Part shown: positions 18,161 to 26,598 of the stretch, in pieces
How the letters are laid out: each line of letters starts with the position of its first letter
Position numbering within the stretch: position 1 is the stretch's first letter
From: Leptolyngbya sp. FACHB-261
GTDB taxonomy: Bacteria > Cyanobacteriota > Cyanobacteriia > FACHB-261
Reading direction: 5' to 3'
DNA length: 64,000 nucleotides
Assembly (NCBI RefSeq): GCF_014696065.1
Contig: NZ_JACJPL010000018.1
Coordinates: 372,001-436,000, forward strand
The notes under the pieces: generated by a model
The model's database searches: none
Told to the model about the DNA's origin: nothing
Seen by the model: the letters and a program-made list of their open reading frames with translations, nothing else
Position numbers and translations under genes: made by a program

Positions 18161-18778
18161 TGTAAGACAGCTTACCCGCACCTATCAAAACAAACAGAGC
18201 CTTGTATGCGAAGCTACTAAGCTTAAGCTGCACTTTAATCCAGAGCTTTAATTCAAAGCTTTAATCCAGGGGCACAGTAGGCACTTGTACCAACGTTCTG
18301 AATGCACAATTCAGTTCTCTTAAATCAGGCTTCTTCAATAAGCTTTTTGCAGAACACATTTTGGAATACATTTAAGAACTAGAAGACTGCATTAGCAGAG
18401 TCTTAATCAAAGTACCCTTGTGGGTAATAGGGTCTGTCCTCGTGATCTGTGTAAGGTAATAACTACCTCTGCCAAAGCTCCACAGCGGGTGAAGTCCTGT
18501 GAAAGCTTTTCATGGGGTTAAAGCTAGCTGTAACGGAATATGTCTTAAGTTTCGATACTTCTAGGAGTTGACGATGAAAAAATCCTGATTACAAAATACA
18601 GCTTATGGAGGTTACTCCTTATCAGCTGTCAATTAACTGGCCAGCCTCAACGCACCCTTAGCGTTCTGGTTGCATCAATTACTCATTGACGACTCGAATG
18701 GTTCAGTCCAGGTCATGCATACTACCGAGATCAAAATCATGTTGCACCTCATTAACAGCCCTTACTCAAGTTCCCGCC
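18161..18778. other. Intergenic region upstream of the LuxR-type regulator
   Basis: There is no convincing gene in about 620 bases. A 14-base tandem motif (agctttaattcaaa-like) occurs three times near 18230-18265. The rest is AT-rich and likely contains the regulator's promoter and a long 5' untranslated region. Confidence 0.45.
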
Positions 18779-19369
18779 ATGACTATCGCGACCACCAACC
18801 AACTCGAACGGTTAGACGACCACTTTTTCCATGACTTTGAACAACACTTACTGTTTCAAGGCGTGATCGAAAGCTTCATTGACGGTATTTTGATTTTGAC
18901 TGAGCAGGGTAGACTGATCCACACCAACGAACCAGGCCGTCGCATCTGCTGCCAACTCGCTCAGAGTTTAGCTCAGCCCATCCCGATTCCTCCAGTTATT
19001 TGGCAAGTCTGCCAATCTTTAATTGAGAGTAGCTCTACCAATTCACAGGCTGTTCTGGAAACTGAGATTTTAAATGGTCGTTCAACAGCTTTCCGCCTTC
19101 GAGTTCAATGGCTGCAACTCGACCAAGCCAAACAGCGCCTGATCCTCGTGACTCTAGAAGACTGCTACGGTTCTGCCCAAAACCGACTGCTGGCAGACGC
19201 GCACAAATACGGCTTAACCCCACGGGAGACTGAAATTTGGCTGCTGTACCGAGCTAACCACACCTATAAAGAAATCGCTGCTAGCCTGTTCATCACGATC
19301 AACACAGTCAGAAAGCACATGAAGAACATTCACCTCAAGCGTAAAACTGATTGTCCCTTAGCGGTCTGA
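18779..19369 (+). CDS. LuxR-type regulator with N-terminal PAS-like domain
   Basis: The product is a 196-residue protein from ATG 18779 (MTIATTNQLERL); an upstream frame from 18686 lacks conserved-looking sequence. Residues about 15-120 look PAS-like (VIESFIDGILILTEQGRLIH, NEPGRRICCQL). The C-terminus is a GerE/LuxR helix-turn-helix: YGLTPRETEIWLLYRANHTY, KEIAASLFITINTVRKHMKN. No receiver domain precedes it, so control is probably by a ligand or partner, not by phosphorylation. It lies on the same strand as the secreted-protein cluster, separated from it by a strong terminator. Confidence 0.82.
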   Translation: MTIATTNQLERLDDHFFHDFEQHLLFQGVIESFIDGILILTEQGRLIHTNEPGRRICCQLAQSLAQPIPIPPVIWQVCQSLIESSSTNSQAVLETEILNGRSTAFRLRVQWLQLDQAKQRLILVTLEDCYGSAQNRLLADAHKYGLTPRETEIWLLYRANHTYKEIAASLFITINTVRKHMKNIHLKRKTDCPLAV

Positions 19370-19372
19370 CTT

Positions 19373-19452
19373 TCTAGCAGGCCAAACCTCTAGCAGGCCA
19401 AGTCTCTAGCAGGCTAAGTCCCTAGCACGCCAAGTCTCTAGCAGGCTAAACC
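19373..19452 (+). repeat. Five tandem 16-base repeats
   Basis: Five head-to-tail copies of a 16-base unit (tctagcaggccaagtc with few changes) start three bases after the LuxR gene stop. They contain the CTAG palindrome in each unit. No coding potential. Confidence 0.85.
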
Positions 19453-19480
19453 TCTGGAACACACATCACTACAAACTTGA

Positions 19481-19513
19481 CAAAGCGCAGGACTGGTCCT
19501 GCGCTTTGTTTTT
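19481..19513 (+). terminator. Strong Rho-independent terminator
   Basis: Perfect 13-base arms (caaagcgcaggac) with a 2-base loop are followed by TTTTTG. It closes the LuxR-type regulator transcript. Confidence 0.9.
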
Positions 19514-19909
19514 GCTGTGGCTAGGGCAGCTATGCTGTGTTGTCATGAGCTAAACTCACGAGCTAACTTTCACTAGCTAACTTTGTCAGGCTAACAAGTA
19601 CATCAACGGGTACCTGACAATCCAGTAAAAGCATTTATACAGCGCCCCTGAAAACGCAACTAAAACGCAACTAAAGCGCAGCTAAAGAGGAGTGAAAACC
19701 AACTAGCTAAGAGTACATCATTGGGTACTGCCAGCCTACAAAGCAAACTCCTATATTAGGTTTAACGAGGCAAGGGAAACGAGATAAACAACTTACTCAC
19801 AAACCCTTCCTCCTTCTGGCAACCACTCAACAAGCTAATCAGTTAACTACTAATTAGTTTAGCGAGGCCAGAAACAGTTAACCCTCTATCTACTTCAATG
19901 GAGAAAATC

Positions 19910-20257
19910 ATGTCTACACGTTCTAACACTCGCTTTGTTGCTCTGTCTGTTCTGTCTGCTCTGATTACTCTGTCAGCTGGTGCGGCTAAAGCGGATACCC
20001 AAGTTAACAACGCTAACCAAACCTCGACTCAGATTCAGAATGCTTCAGGTGCTTTTATCAACCAGAGCGCAGCGAATAGCCAATCTCTAAACCAAATCCA
20101 GACCGACTTGTTCGGCTTCCCCTTCTTCCCGGTTCTTGATGCTCAAACCAACACCGCCAACCAAGCCAGCGGGCAAGGTCAAGGCGCTACGGGAGTCGGC
20201 ATCAACCAGGCAGGTTCTAGCGCGCAAGTTCTGGTTCAAGATCAGCTCTCTCCTTAG
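19910..20257 (+). CDS. Secreted N/Q-rich two-repeat protein (curlin-like composition)
   Basis: The protein has 115 residues. ATG 19910 follows a ggagaa ribosome-binding site. A signal peptide ends near AAKADT. The mature part consists of two diverged repeats of about 36 residues: DTQVNNANQTSTQIQNASGA and DAQTNTANQASGQGQGATGV, each continuing into INQ...SAQ. Regular Asn, Gln, Ala and Gly spacing resembles curlin-type amyloid repeats, although the exact curlin consensus is not met. It is the first of four co-directional genes for exported proteins ending with a TolC family member. An amyloid or fibre role is inference. Confidence 0.7.
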   Translation: MSTRSNTRFVALSVLSALITLSAGAAKADTQVNNANQTSTQIQNASGAFINQSAANSQSLNQIQTDLFGFPFFPVLDAQTNTANQASGQGQGATGVGINQAGSSAQVLVQDQLSP

Positions 20258-20499
20258 TCTGAGTGCAGGACTCAATGAGTCCTAGGGTTTGGGACCTGCG
20301 GTCAACTGGCCCAGGTCCTTGCCTTCAACCCAAACCACGCGCTGAGAGGAGGGGGGAGCTAAGCTTGCCCCCTCTTTACTATTTGTCCATGATTATTGCC
20401 GTGCCGTCGCCCGTGTCGTTATGGGTTCAGGTCTAGAAGCTTGAGAAGCTTGCATCTATCCAGATTTCATTCGCCACTCTTTCGTCGCTTTTACCAATT

Positions 20500-20609
20500 C
20501 TCTGAATGAGAGCTACCAATCAAAACCCCGCTGCCTACGGCACCTCCCCTTGCTAAGGGGAGGCTGGGAGGGGTCGAATCTGTAGCGATTCAAAAGTGAG
20601 TTGGTATTT
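20500..20609 (-). repeat. Dispersed intergenic repeat, copy B
   Basis: This is the inverted counterpart of 9262..9368. The central cacctccccttgctaagggg palindrome is more perfect here than in copy A. It lies between two secreted-protein genes, so it could also act as a transcriptional punctuation hairpin. Confidence 0.75.
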
Positions 20610-20653
20610 TCCCCCGCTCACACAAACTTGCGTCTCATTGAGGAGGAACTCCT

Positions 20654-21022
20654 ATGCGTTTATGTCCCTTATGGCAACGAGTTGGTAGCAGTCTTTTAAG
20701 TGCCAGTGCCTTGTGCTTAGCGACAACGCCAGCTTGGGCTCTAGAGCCTAGTGATATTGGCACCATTACGGTTGTGCCTATCGTACAAACCCAGGTTAGC
20801 GTGCCAACCAGTGTGCTCACTCAAGTGGGTAATTCTGGTCAACTCGCCACGGTTATGCAGGAGATTCAGCAGCTGCAATGGGCCTTGCCCGTTACTAGCC
20901 CAATCGCTATCTCTGGTCCTTACATTCCAACGATGAATATCAGCCCAGTTGTGCAGACCCAGGTTGCAGTACCCACATCCGTTATCACCCAAGTTCAGAT
21001 ACCTGCGCTTTTATCCCCCTGA
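20654..21022 (+). CDS. Small secreted repeat protein, 122 residues
   Basis: A gaggaggaact ribosome-binding site precedes ATG 20654. The signal peptide runs to about TTPAWALEP. The mature chain is short (about 92 residues), nearly free of charge and built around a duplicated motif: VVPIVQTQVSVPTSVLTQV near the N-terminus and SPVVQTQVAVPTSVITQV near the C-terminus. Valine/threonine/glutamine alternation suggests beta strands. I do not recognise a family. It is in the same run as the neighbouring secreted proteins and TolC-like gene. Confidence 0.7.
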   Translation: MRLCPLWQRVGSSLLSASALCLATTPAWALEPSDIGTITVVPIVQTQVSVPTSVLTQVGNSGQLATVMQEIQQLQWALPVTSPIAISGPYIPTMNISPVVQTQVAVPTSVITQVQIPALLSP

Positions 21023-21181
21023 GCCTGAAACCTGGAATCTAAAACTTGAACGTTGGTTTGAACGCAGTAGGCTCGGTCGGTAGATCGTGAAGCCAGTCCA
21101 GGCAACCCCTGCCGACCCTGCTTATTTCTTGAGTCATCAATCTCTAGAAAATTCCTAAAAATTCAGCAATGGAAGAAAGCA

Positions 21182-21709
21182 ATGCACATCGCCACTGGTT
21201 TAATTCTGGGTTCTTTCTGTTTGCTCATTCCCTTGACGGGCTGGGCTCAAAACTATTCATCTAGCCAAATCTCTAATTCACAAACTTCAATAACGCAGAA
21301 CCAATCAAGGCCAAATCAATCAATACAAAATCAATTCAGTCAGCAAACCAATTCTCATTCAGCACAAACGTCCTCACAACAGTCCTTGCAAGAGACGGCA
21401 ATTCGCCTAAGCCGGGAGGATTTGCAACAACCGGCAATTCTTGAAGTACAAACCTCGGGCCGCTGGTTACAAGGCACAGTTGCAATCAACGGTCAGACAG
21501 TCGCCAATCTCAGCCAACCCAGAACCACAATTCGCCTCAATCGCTGGCTACGTCAAGGCACACAGCGCATTGATATTAGCGGTCGCTACGGTTCCATTGA
21601 TCACTCGCTTCAGATTCAATTCAGAGCCGGTGGCACTGTCACAAGCCAGCAAACCCGGGGCACTGGTTCATTTAGACAAACGCTAAGGCTGATAGTGTCC
21701 AAGCGCTAA
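21182..21709 (+). CDS. Secreted Ser/Gln/Asn-rich protein with basic C-terminal domain
   Basis: The protein has 175 residues. The signal peptide ends near LTGWAQN. The next 50 residues are low-complexity Ser/Gln/Asn (NQSRPNQSIQNQFSQQTNSH). A compact domain of about 110 residues follows (LEVQTSGRWLQGTVAINGQT, RLNRWLRQGTQRIDISGRYG), rich in predicted beta strands and arginine, ending LRLIVSKR. The family is unknown to me. A position 125 bases before the TolC-like gene suggests a functional link, for example as an exported surface component. Confidence 0.7.
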   Translation: MHIATGLILGSFCLLIPLTGWAQNYSSSQISNSQTSITQNQSRPNQSIQNQFSQQTNSHSAQTSSQQSLQETAIRLSREDLQQPAILEVQTSGRWLQGTVAINGQTVANLSQPRTTIRLNRWLRQGTQRIDISGRYGSIDHSLQIQFRAGGTVTSQQTRGTGSFRQTLRLIVSKR

Positions 21710-21833
21710 GCTTCAACCTGCTAAGCCTTGCCATAACCACAACCACCACAACCTAACGCTCCATAAAGAGCCATCCAGTCTACAAAATTAGCGCTCACAA
21801 CCTTTCCAATGCTAGTGATTTCTTAGGGGAGCC

Positions 21834-23834
21834 ATGAAAACCTCGCGCCGCTTAATTTATTTAGGGGCCGCTACAGTTCTGCCATTGACCATACCCACGC
21901 TAGTCAAAGCTGAAATTAAAGCTGAGACTCAGCCAGTACCATCCAATTTTGCCGATTTTGAGTTGGCCAACAGTAGTGCTGCCAATTCGGAACCTAACCG
22001 CGAGGAAAAAGCTTTAGACTCTTCAGCTTCCCGTTGTCCAACATCGGCGGCGTCAAACGCTGGCCCAGCGCCAAGGTCAAACGCAGGGCAGGCTACACCA
22101 CCGACCATCTCACACCTAGCGGCTGACCTGCTACCAATTAGTAGCTCCTCGGTCTCCCAACCCCCTTGTCCCTCGCCTACTTCCCAGGTTCAGGCTTCAG
22201 CCCGACCTACTCAAGCCCGATCTACTCAAGCCCGACCTACTCAAGCCCGACCATCCCAAACGCAAGCAGCTCAAACGCAAGCGGCTCAAGTCAGCGCTCC
22301 TAGCCAGCTTCGCCCGCAGCGCCCAGCTCGCCTGCAAATGACTCCATCCATCTCCGCCTCCCCTGCACCCGTCCAGGCCACTCAACCCACTCAACCAAGC
22401 AATCCAAGCCCTAAGCCCCAAGCCCTAACGCTCCAACCGCCAACTCCCGAAAACCAAGACGAGCCCTTCTTGCTGGCCCAAACCACCAGCGATGTACAAG
22501 CGGGCTTAGCCGCTGTGCAGAGTATTACCCTGACCGAAGCACTGGCACTAGCAACGCAAAACAACCGTGACTTGATGCAGGCCAAGCTAGCAGTCGAGGA
22601 TGCTAGGGCCAGAGTGCGTGAAGTTCGGGCAGCGCTCTATCCCAGGCTAAGTGCCGAGGCCAGTCTCACCGCAACCAATCCCTACCTGGAAAACCACATT
22701 CAACGCCGACGGGTGCTCACCTCGGTTCCAGCCGTGATTCCCACCACGCAGGGCAATCTTCCCCTAGTGCTCAACATGGCAACGACGGTGCAAAAGGTCA
22801 AAACCTCCAGCAGCGACGATATCAATACCAATTTGGGCAGCTCACTTTCGATTAACTACGACCTGTTCACAGGCGGTGCGCGTACTGCCAACATTCGCAT
22901 TTCCGAGGAGCAATTGCGCATCGCTCAGCTCAATTACGACCGTCTGTTGCAGCAGGTACGCCTGGATATCAGCAATGCCTATTACGACATCCAGCAAGCC
23001 AATGAGCAAATTCGCATCGCCCAAGAGCCCGTTCGCAGTGCCCAACAGAGTTTGCGAGATGCTCAAGCGCTGCATCAAACTCGTGGTGGCAGTCAATTCG
23101 ATGTGCTGCGAGCCAGAGTTCGCTTAGCCAATGCTCAACAGGAGCTGATTCAGGCGCAGGCGCAACAATTGGTCAGTCGCCGCAACCTCGCCCAACTGCT
23201 CAACCTGTCCCAATCTCTCAACCCAACACCAGCTGACCCTGTGCAGATGGCGGGCGATTGGCAGCTCAGCCTGGAAGAGAGCATACTCAAAGCCTTCGCC
23301 AATCGCCCTGAGCTAGAGCAACAACGCATTGAAGCGCAGATCGGCGACGAACGTGAAAAGCTCGCCAAGGCTCAGCTTAGCCCTCAAGTCAGCCTGTTTG
23401 GCACCTACAGCATTCTGAATCAATTAAATCAGTCCTACGGCTTTACTGATGGCTTTGCCGTAGGCGCTAAAGTCCGTTGGGAACTGTTCAATGGCTTTGC
23501 AACCCAAGCTCGAGTGCAGCAAGCCCAGCTCGACCGGCAAATGGCTGAGAATCTCTTTGCCCAAGCCCGCGATCAAATTCGCTACAGCGTTGAGCGCTCC
23601 TATATTGTCTTGCAGTCCCGTCGTCAGCAGCTGCGTACCGCCCAGATCACCCTGGAACAGGCTCAAGAAAGTTTGCGCCTAGCCCGCGAACGCTTTAAAG
23701 CACGGCTTTCAACCCAGCTTGATGTGATCAACGCCGAGCAGGAATTGACGCGAGCCGAGAGCATCCGGACTCAGGCCATCCTGGGCTATAACCGGGCCTT
23801 TATTGCCCTACAACGTGCAGTCAGTAATTTATAA
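21834..23834 (+). CDS. TolC-family outer-membrane efflux protein with long disordered N-terminus
   Basis: The protein has 666 residues, against about 450-500 for typical TolC proteins. A signal peptide (LIYLGAATVLPLTIPTLVKA) is followed by about 190 residues of Pro/Ser/Gln/Ala-rich sequence including tandem TQARPTQARPSQTQAAQTQA units. The OEP core starts at about 225 (ITLTEALALATQNNRDLMQA) and shows both TolC repeats: RLDISNAYYDIQQANEQIRI and RYSVERSYIVLQSRRQQLRT. Such proteins form trimeric outer-membrane channels for type I secretion or efflux. No inner-membrane ABC/HlyD partner is adjacent, so it probably shares one encoded elsewhere. Confidence 0.88.
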   Translation: MKTSRRLIYLGAATVLPLTIPTLVKAEIKAETQPVPSNFADFELANSSAANSEPNREEKALDSSASRCPTSAASNAGPAPRSNAGQATPPTISHLAADLLPISSSSVSQPPCPSPTSQVQASARPTQARSTQARPTQARPSQTQAAQTQAAQVSAPSQLRPQRPARLQMTPSISASPAPVQATQPTQPSNPSPKPQALTLQPPTPENQDEPFLLAQTTSDVQAGLAAVQSITLTEALALATQNNRDLMQAKLAVEDARARVREVRAALYPRLSAEASLTATNPYLENHIQRRRVLTSVPAVIPTTQGNLPLVLNMATTVQKVKTSSSDDINTNLGSSLSINYDLFTGGARTANIRISEEQLRIAQLNYDRLLQQVRLDISNAYYDIQQANEQIRIAQEPVRSAQQSLRDAQALHQTRGGSQFDVLRARVRLANAQQELIQAQAQQLVSRRNLAQLLNLSQSLNPTPADPVQMAGDWQLSLEESILKAFANRPELEQQRIEAQIGDEREKLAKAQLSPQVSLFGTYSILNQLNQSYGFTDGFAVGAKVRWELFNGFATQARVQQAQLDRQMAENLFAQARDQIRYSVERSYIVLQSRRQQLRTAQITLEQAQESLRLARERFKARLSTQLDVINAEQELTRAESIRTQAILGYNRAFIALQRAVSNL

Positions 23835-23854
23835 GCTCCTCACTCTTTGCCTAA

Positions 23855-25213
23855 TTATTTACCAATACAAAACCGGCTGAAGATCTGGTCGAGCACCGAC
23901 TCTGTGACCTCTTCGCCAGTGATCTCGCCCAAGGCCCGAACCGCCTGCCGCAAATCAATCGTCCAGAAGTCCAGAGGCAACTGTTGCTGAATCGTCTCGC
24001 GCACCTGCTGCAAAGCCTGTTGAGTGTGGGTGAGCGCCGCCGCCTGACGCTGGTTGATTGCCAGGTCCAAATCAGCAGCTTGCAATTGACCAGAATTGAC
24101 ACTGGCCAGGATTGCCTGCTCCAAATCTTCTAAGCCTCGATTGTGAGCAGCAGCTATACTCACCCGGCTCTCAGGCTCTGGCGGTAAAGCCAGTTCGGTC
24201 ACAGGCCGCAGGTCGGTTTTGTTAATCACCAGGATTAGCGGACGTCCAGCAGCTAAGTCGTAGAGCGCTTGATCTGCCTCGGTCCAACCCGCCTGCGCAT
24301 CGATGACTAGCAGTACCAAGTCAGCATTTTGAGCGGCCTGTCGGGAGCGCTCAACCCCGATCTGCTCAACCCGGTCCTCGGTGCTGCGAATGCCTGCCGT
24401 GTCTAGAACTTGCACCGGAATGCCACCAACCACCAAGCTGGACTCGACCACATCACGGGTCGTTCCCGGCAAATCGGTGACAATCGCCCGCTCGCTGCGG
24501 CTCCAGGCATTGAGCAGGCTAGATTTACCCACATTGGGGCGACCGATAATTGCAATCTTGAGGCCAGAGCGTAGCAGTTCTCCCCGATCGGCAGTGCTCA
24601 AGATTTGCCCAACCTCAGTGCTCACTTGCTCGATTTGGGCCACTACCCAGCACTCATCTAAAGGCGGCAGATCGTCTGCAAAGTCAATTCGGGCTTCCAC
24701 TTCCGCCAGAATCTCCAACAGGTTCGCCCGCAATTGCCGGATGGGATGGGCTAATTTCCCCTGCAAACCGACCACCGCTGCCTGCGCTGCTTGAGGCGAA
24801 CGAGCCCCGACCAGATCGGCCACACTCTCGGCCTGGGTGAGATCAATCCGGCCATTGAGAAAGGCACGCAGAGTAAATTCGCCCGGTTGGGCTAAGCGCG
24901 CCCCTTGGCGTAAACACAGTGCCAAAACCTGCTGCACCGCCATGATGCCCCCGTGGCAGTGCAGTTCCACAACATCTTCCCGCGTAAAAGAGCGGGGTGC
25001 CCGCATCAGCAGCAGCAAAGCTTCGTCAATCAGATGCCCGTTGTCTTGAATCTGCCCATAGAGAATGCGATGACTCTCCCAAACCTGCTGACCCGGAGCT
25101 TTAAAAATTGCCCGTCCAATCGCTTCAGCCTGCGGCCCTGAGAGGCGGACAATGCCGACGCTACCCTGCTGGGGCACAATCGCAGTCGCAATGGCAGCAA
25201 TCGTTTCGGTCAT
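23855..25213 (-). CDS. mnmE: tRNA modification GTPase MnmE (TrmE)
   Basis: The protein has 452 residues from ATG 25213 ([20 protein letters not shown]). The N-terminal folate-binding domain is followed by the inserted G domain with [12 protein letters not shown] (G1), the DLPGTTRD and DTAG motifs and NKTD (G4). The C-terminus ends ...IFSRFCIGK, with the invariant CIGK cysteine. With MnmG it makes the 5-carboxymethylaminomethyl group of wobble uridine 34. It is convergent with the TolC-like gene, 20 bases apart. Confidence 0.97.
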   Translation of the reverse strand: MTETIAAIATAIVPQQGSVGIVRLSGPQAEAIGRAIFKAPGQQVWESHRILYGQIQDNGHLIDEALLLLMRAPRSFTREDVVELHCHGGIMAVQQVLALCLRQGARLAQPGEFTLRAFLNGRIDLTQAESVADLVGARSPQAAQAAVVGLQGKLAHPIRQLRANLLEILAEVEARIDFADDLPPLDECWVVAQIEQVSTEVGQILSTADRGELLRSGLKIAIIGRPNVGKSSLLNAWSRSERAIVTDLPGTTRDVVESSLVVGGIPVQVLDTAGIRSTEDRVEQIGVERSRQAAQNADLVLLVIDAQAGWTEADQALYDLAAGRPLILVINKTDLRPVTELALPPEPESRVSIAAAHNRGLEDLEQAILASVNSGQLQAADLDLAINQRQAAALTHTQQALQQVRETIQQQLPLDFWTIDLRQAVRALGEITGEEVTESVLDQIFSRFCIGK

Positions 25214-25357
25214 AGCAAGCAGCACTTAAAAAAGCTGACAGAACCCTTCTTCTGCCAGCTTAGCGATTTGTCGGTGTAAACCTGAGGTTGTTGGTTTGCT
25301 GGGATTAACTTGCAACCTGCTTGCAACCCAACTTGCAACCTGCCTGTGATTTGTCTA

Positions 25358-25399
25358 GAGCTGGTTAGGCTTTCAAACTTCTCTAAGCCTAACCAGCTC
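25358..25399 (-). terminator. Hairpin between the BON-like gene and mnmE
   Basis: Perfect 15-base arms (gagctggttaggctt) surround a 12-base loop just after the BON-like gene stop (25413). It lacks a T run. It may be a terminator or a stability element. Confidence 0.6.
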
Positions 25400-25412
25400 A
25401 ATCTAAAAGCAC

Positions 25413-25832
25413 TTAGCCCGCTACATTGCCTGCTACATTAACCTGGCTGGTATCTACAACTCGGGTGCCATCGACCTTACAGGCAGCCTTGTGAATGCGC
25501 TCTAGGGTTGCGGCATCGGGTGCAGAGCCTTTAAACAAAATCGTGCTGCCGTTTTGAAGAATTTCTAGCTCACTGATTTCTTGAATTTCCGGGTCCTGGT
25601 CCAGCACCACCGCTACTCGCTTCGCTAAGCCCACGGGATCGTACTCACCCTCAACCCCCATAAATTCTGGCGGTGGCGGTGGTTGATGCATCCCTGCTTT
25701 TTCACGCAAGTTCATATCATATTGGCCCGTCAAACCTGGCCCCATTTGGCCACCCTTGTCTGACTCAGATCCCTTGCCACCATCGAGAGAAACATCCTGT
25801 TCCGGTCCAAGAACTCGTTGTAACCAGCTCAT
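25413..25832 (-). CDS. BON-like domain protein, paralogue 1
   Basis: The protein has 139 residues from MSWLQRVLGPEQDV. The N-terminal nine residues form an amphipathic stretch shared with the paralogue at 26045..26422. A Gly/Pro-rich middle (HQPPPPPEFMG) leads to VEGEYDPVGLAKRVAVVLDQ, then a BON-type fold (ISELEILQNGSTILFKGSAP, KVDGTRVVDTSQVNV). BON domains bind phospholipids or periplasmic partners, but there is no signal peptide here, so it is probably cytoplasmic and perhaps membrane-peripheral. Confidence 0.7.
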   Translation of the reverse strand: MSWLQRVLGPEQDVSLDGGKGSESDKGGQMGPGLTGQYDMNLREKAGMHQPPPPPEFMGVEGEYDPVGLAKRVAVVLDQDPEIQEISELEILQNGSTILFKGSAPDAATLERIHKAACKVDGTRVVDTSQVNVAGNVAG

Positions 25833-25973
25833 TGTCCCTACCTCTGCCAAGCGTTTGTATCTTCTATTACAGATTCATAGCGCTAAAGAAACATCCACCT
25901 TGAGAAACTTTCTTCGGTTAGATCTTTGGCAAGATGCAATTAGCCGAGCTTGGATCTAATAGTTGCCAGACGA

Positions 25974-26000
25974 CAAAAATGGGGAGCCAACATGCTCCCC
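25974..26000 (-). terminator. Rho-independent terminator after BON-like paralogue 2
   Basis: Seven-base GC stem ggggagc/gctcccc with a 6-base loop, followed on the minus strand by ATTTTTG. A T-rich flank exists on the plus side too, so it may work both ways. Confidence 0.8.
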
Positions 26001-26044
26001 TCTTTTCTTAGCTCAACCTATAAGGTGCAGTTAAGACGATGCAA

Positions 26045-26422
26045 TCAGCCAACAGTGACTTGACTGGTATCAACTGCCGTTGCACCATTGACGCTGCGAG
26101 CAACTTCAGCCATGCGGCTAAGGATGGCCTGCTCGGGTACAGAACCCTTTAGCACAACAGTGGTGCCAGTTTGAGCAACGTAGAGGGTGTCGACATCAGT
26201 AATCTGAGAGTCGTCATCAAACGCAGCAGCAACGCGCTTGGCCAGACCACTCTGGTCGTATTCACCATTCAAGCCCATACGCTCGGGGGGAATGTCCTGG
26301 CCAGCATCAGCTTGAGCGGCGCGAGGAGCAGCAGTAGCAGCAGGCTGCTGAGCCGTTGTGGTTTGTTGTTGGTTGCCTTGATTGCCCCGACCAATGCCAA
26401 ACAGTCTTTGTAAAAAACCCAT
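26045..26422 (-). CDS. BON-like domain protein, paralogue 2
   Basis: The protein has 125 residues. It shares the layout of its neighbour: amphipathic start MGFLQRLFGIGRGN, a low-complexity Gln/Ala/Thr linker, then MGLNGEYDQSGLAKRVAAAF and DTLYVAQTGTTVVLKGSVPE, ending DTSQVTVG. The two genes are a tandem duplication about 200 bases apart, each with its own terminator, so they are probably separate transcripts. No function is known to me. Confidence 0.7.
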   Translation of the reverse strand: MGFLQRLFGIGRGNQGNQQQTTTAQQPAATAAPRAAQADAGQDIPPERMGLNGEYDQSGLAKRVAAAFDDDSQITDVDTLYVAQTGTTVVLKGSVPEQAILSRMAEVARSVNGATAVDTSQVTVG

Positions 26423-26527
26423 AATCTAACCTGCCTAATGGACGTGGTTTACATCGTCCATTTCACATTGGTTAGATTGAATTGCCATCTCCCTTACGAG
26501 ATGGACCTTCAGTTAGAGAAGCTTAAA

Positions 26528-26570
26528 CAGGGCTAGTTTTGGCAGCCTAAGAAGACCAAAACTAGCCCTG
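26528..26570 (-). terminator. Hairpin after ccsA
   Basis: Perfect 15-base arms (cagggctagttttgg) with a 13-base loop, 29 bases past the ccsA stop on the minus strand, followed by TTT. Confidence 0.75.
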
Positions 26571-26598
26571 CACATTCAATAAGTCAGCAATAAATCAG

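Noticed and set aside
18396-18413. A 16-base match (cagagtcttaatcaaa) to the first leader hairpin at 11868
   Set aside because: The remainder of the leader is not present, and one such match is about what chance gives in a window this size.
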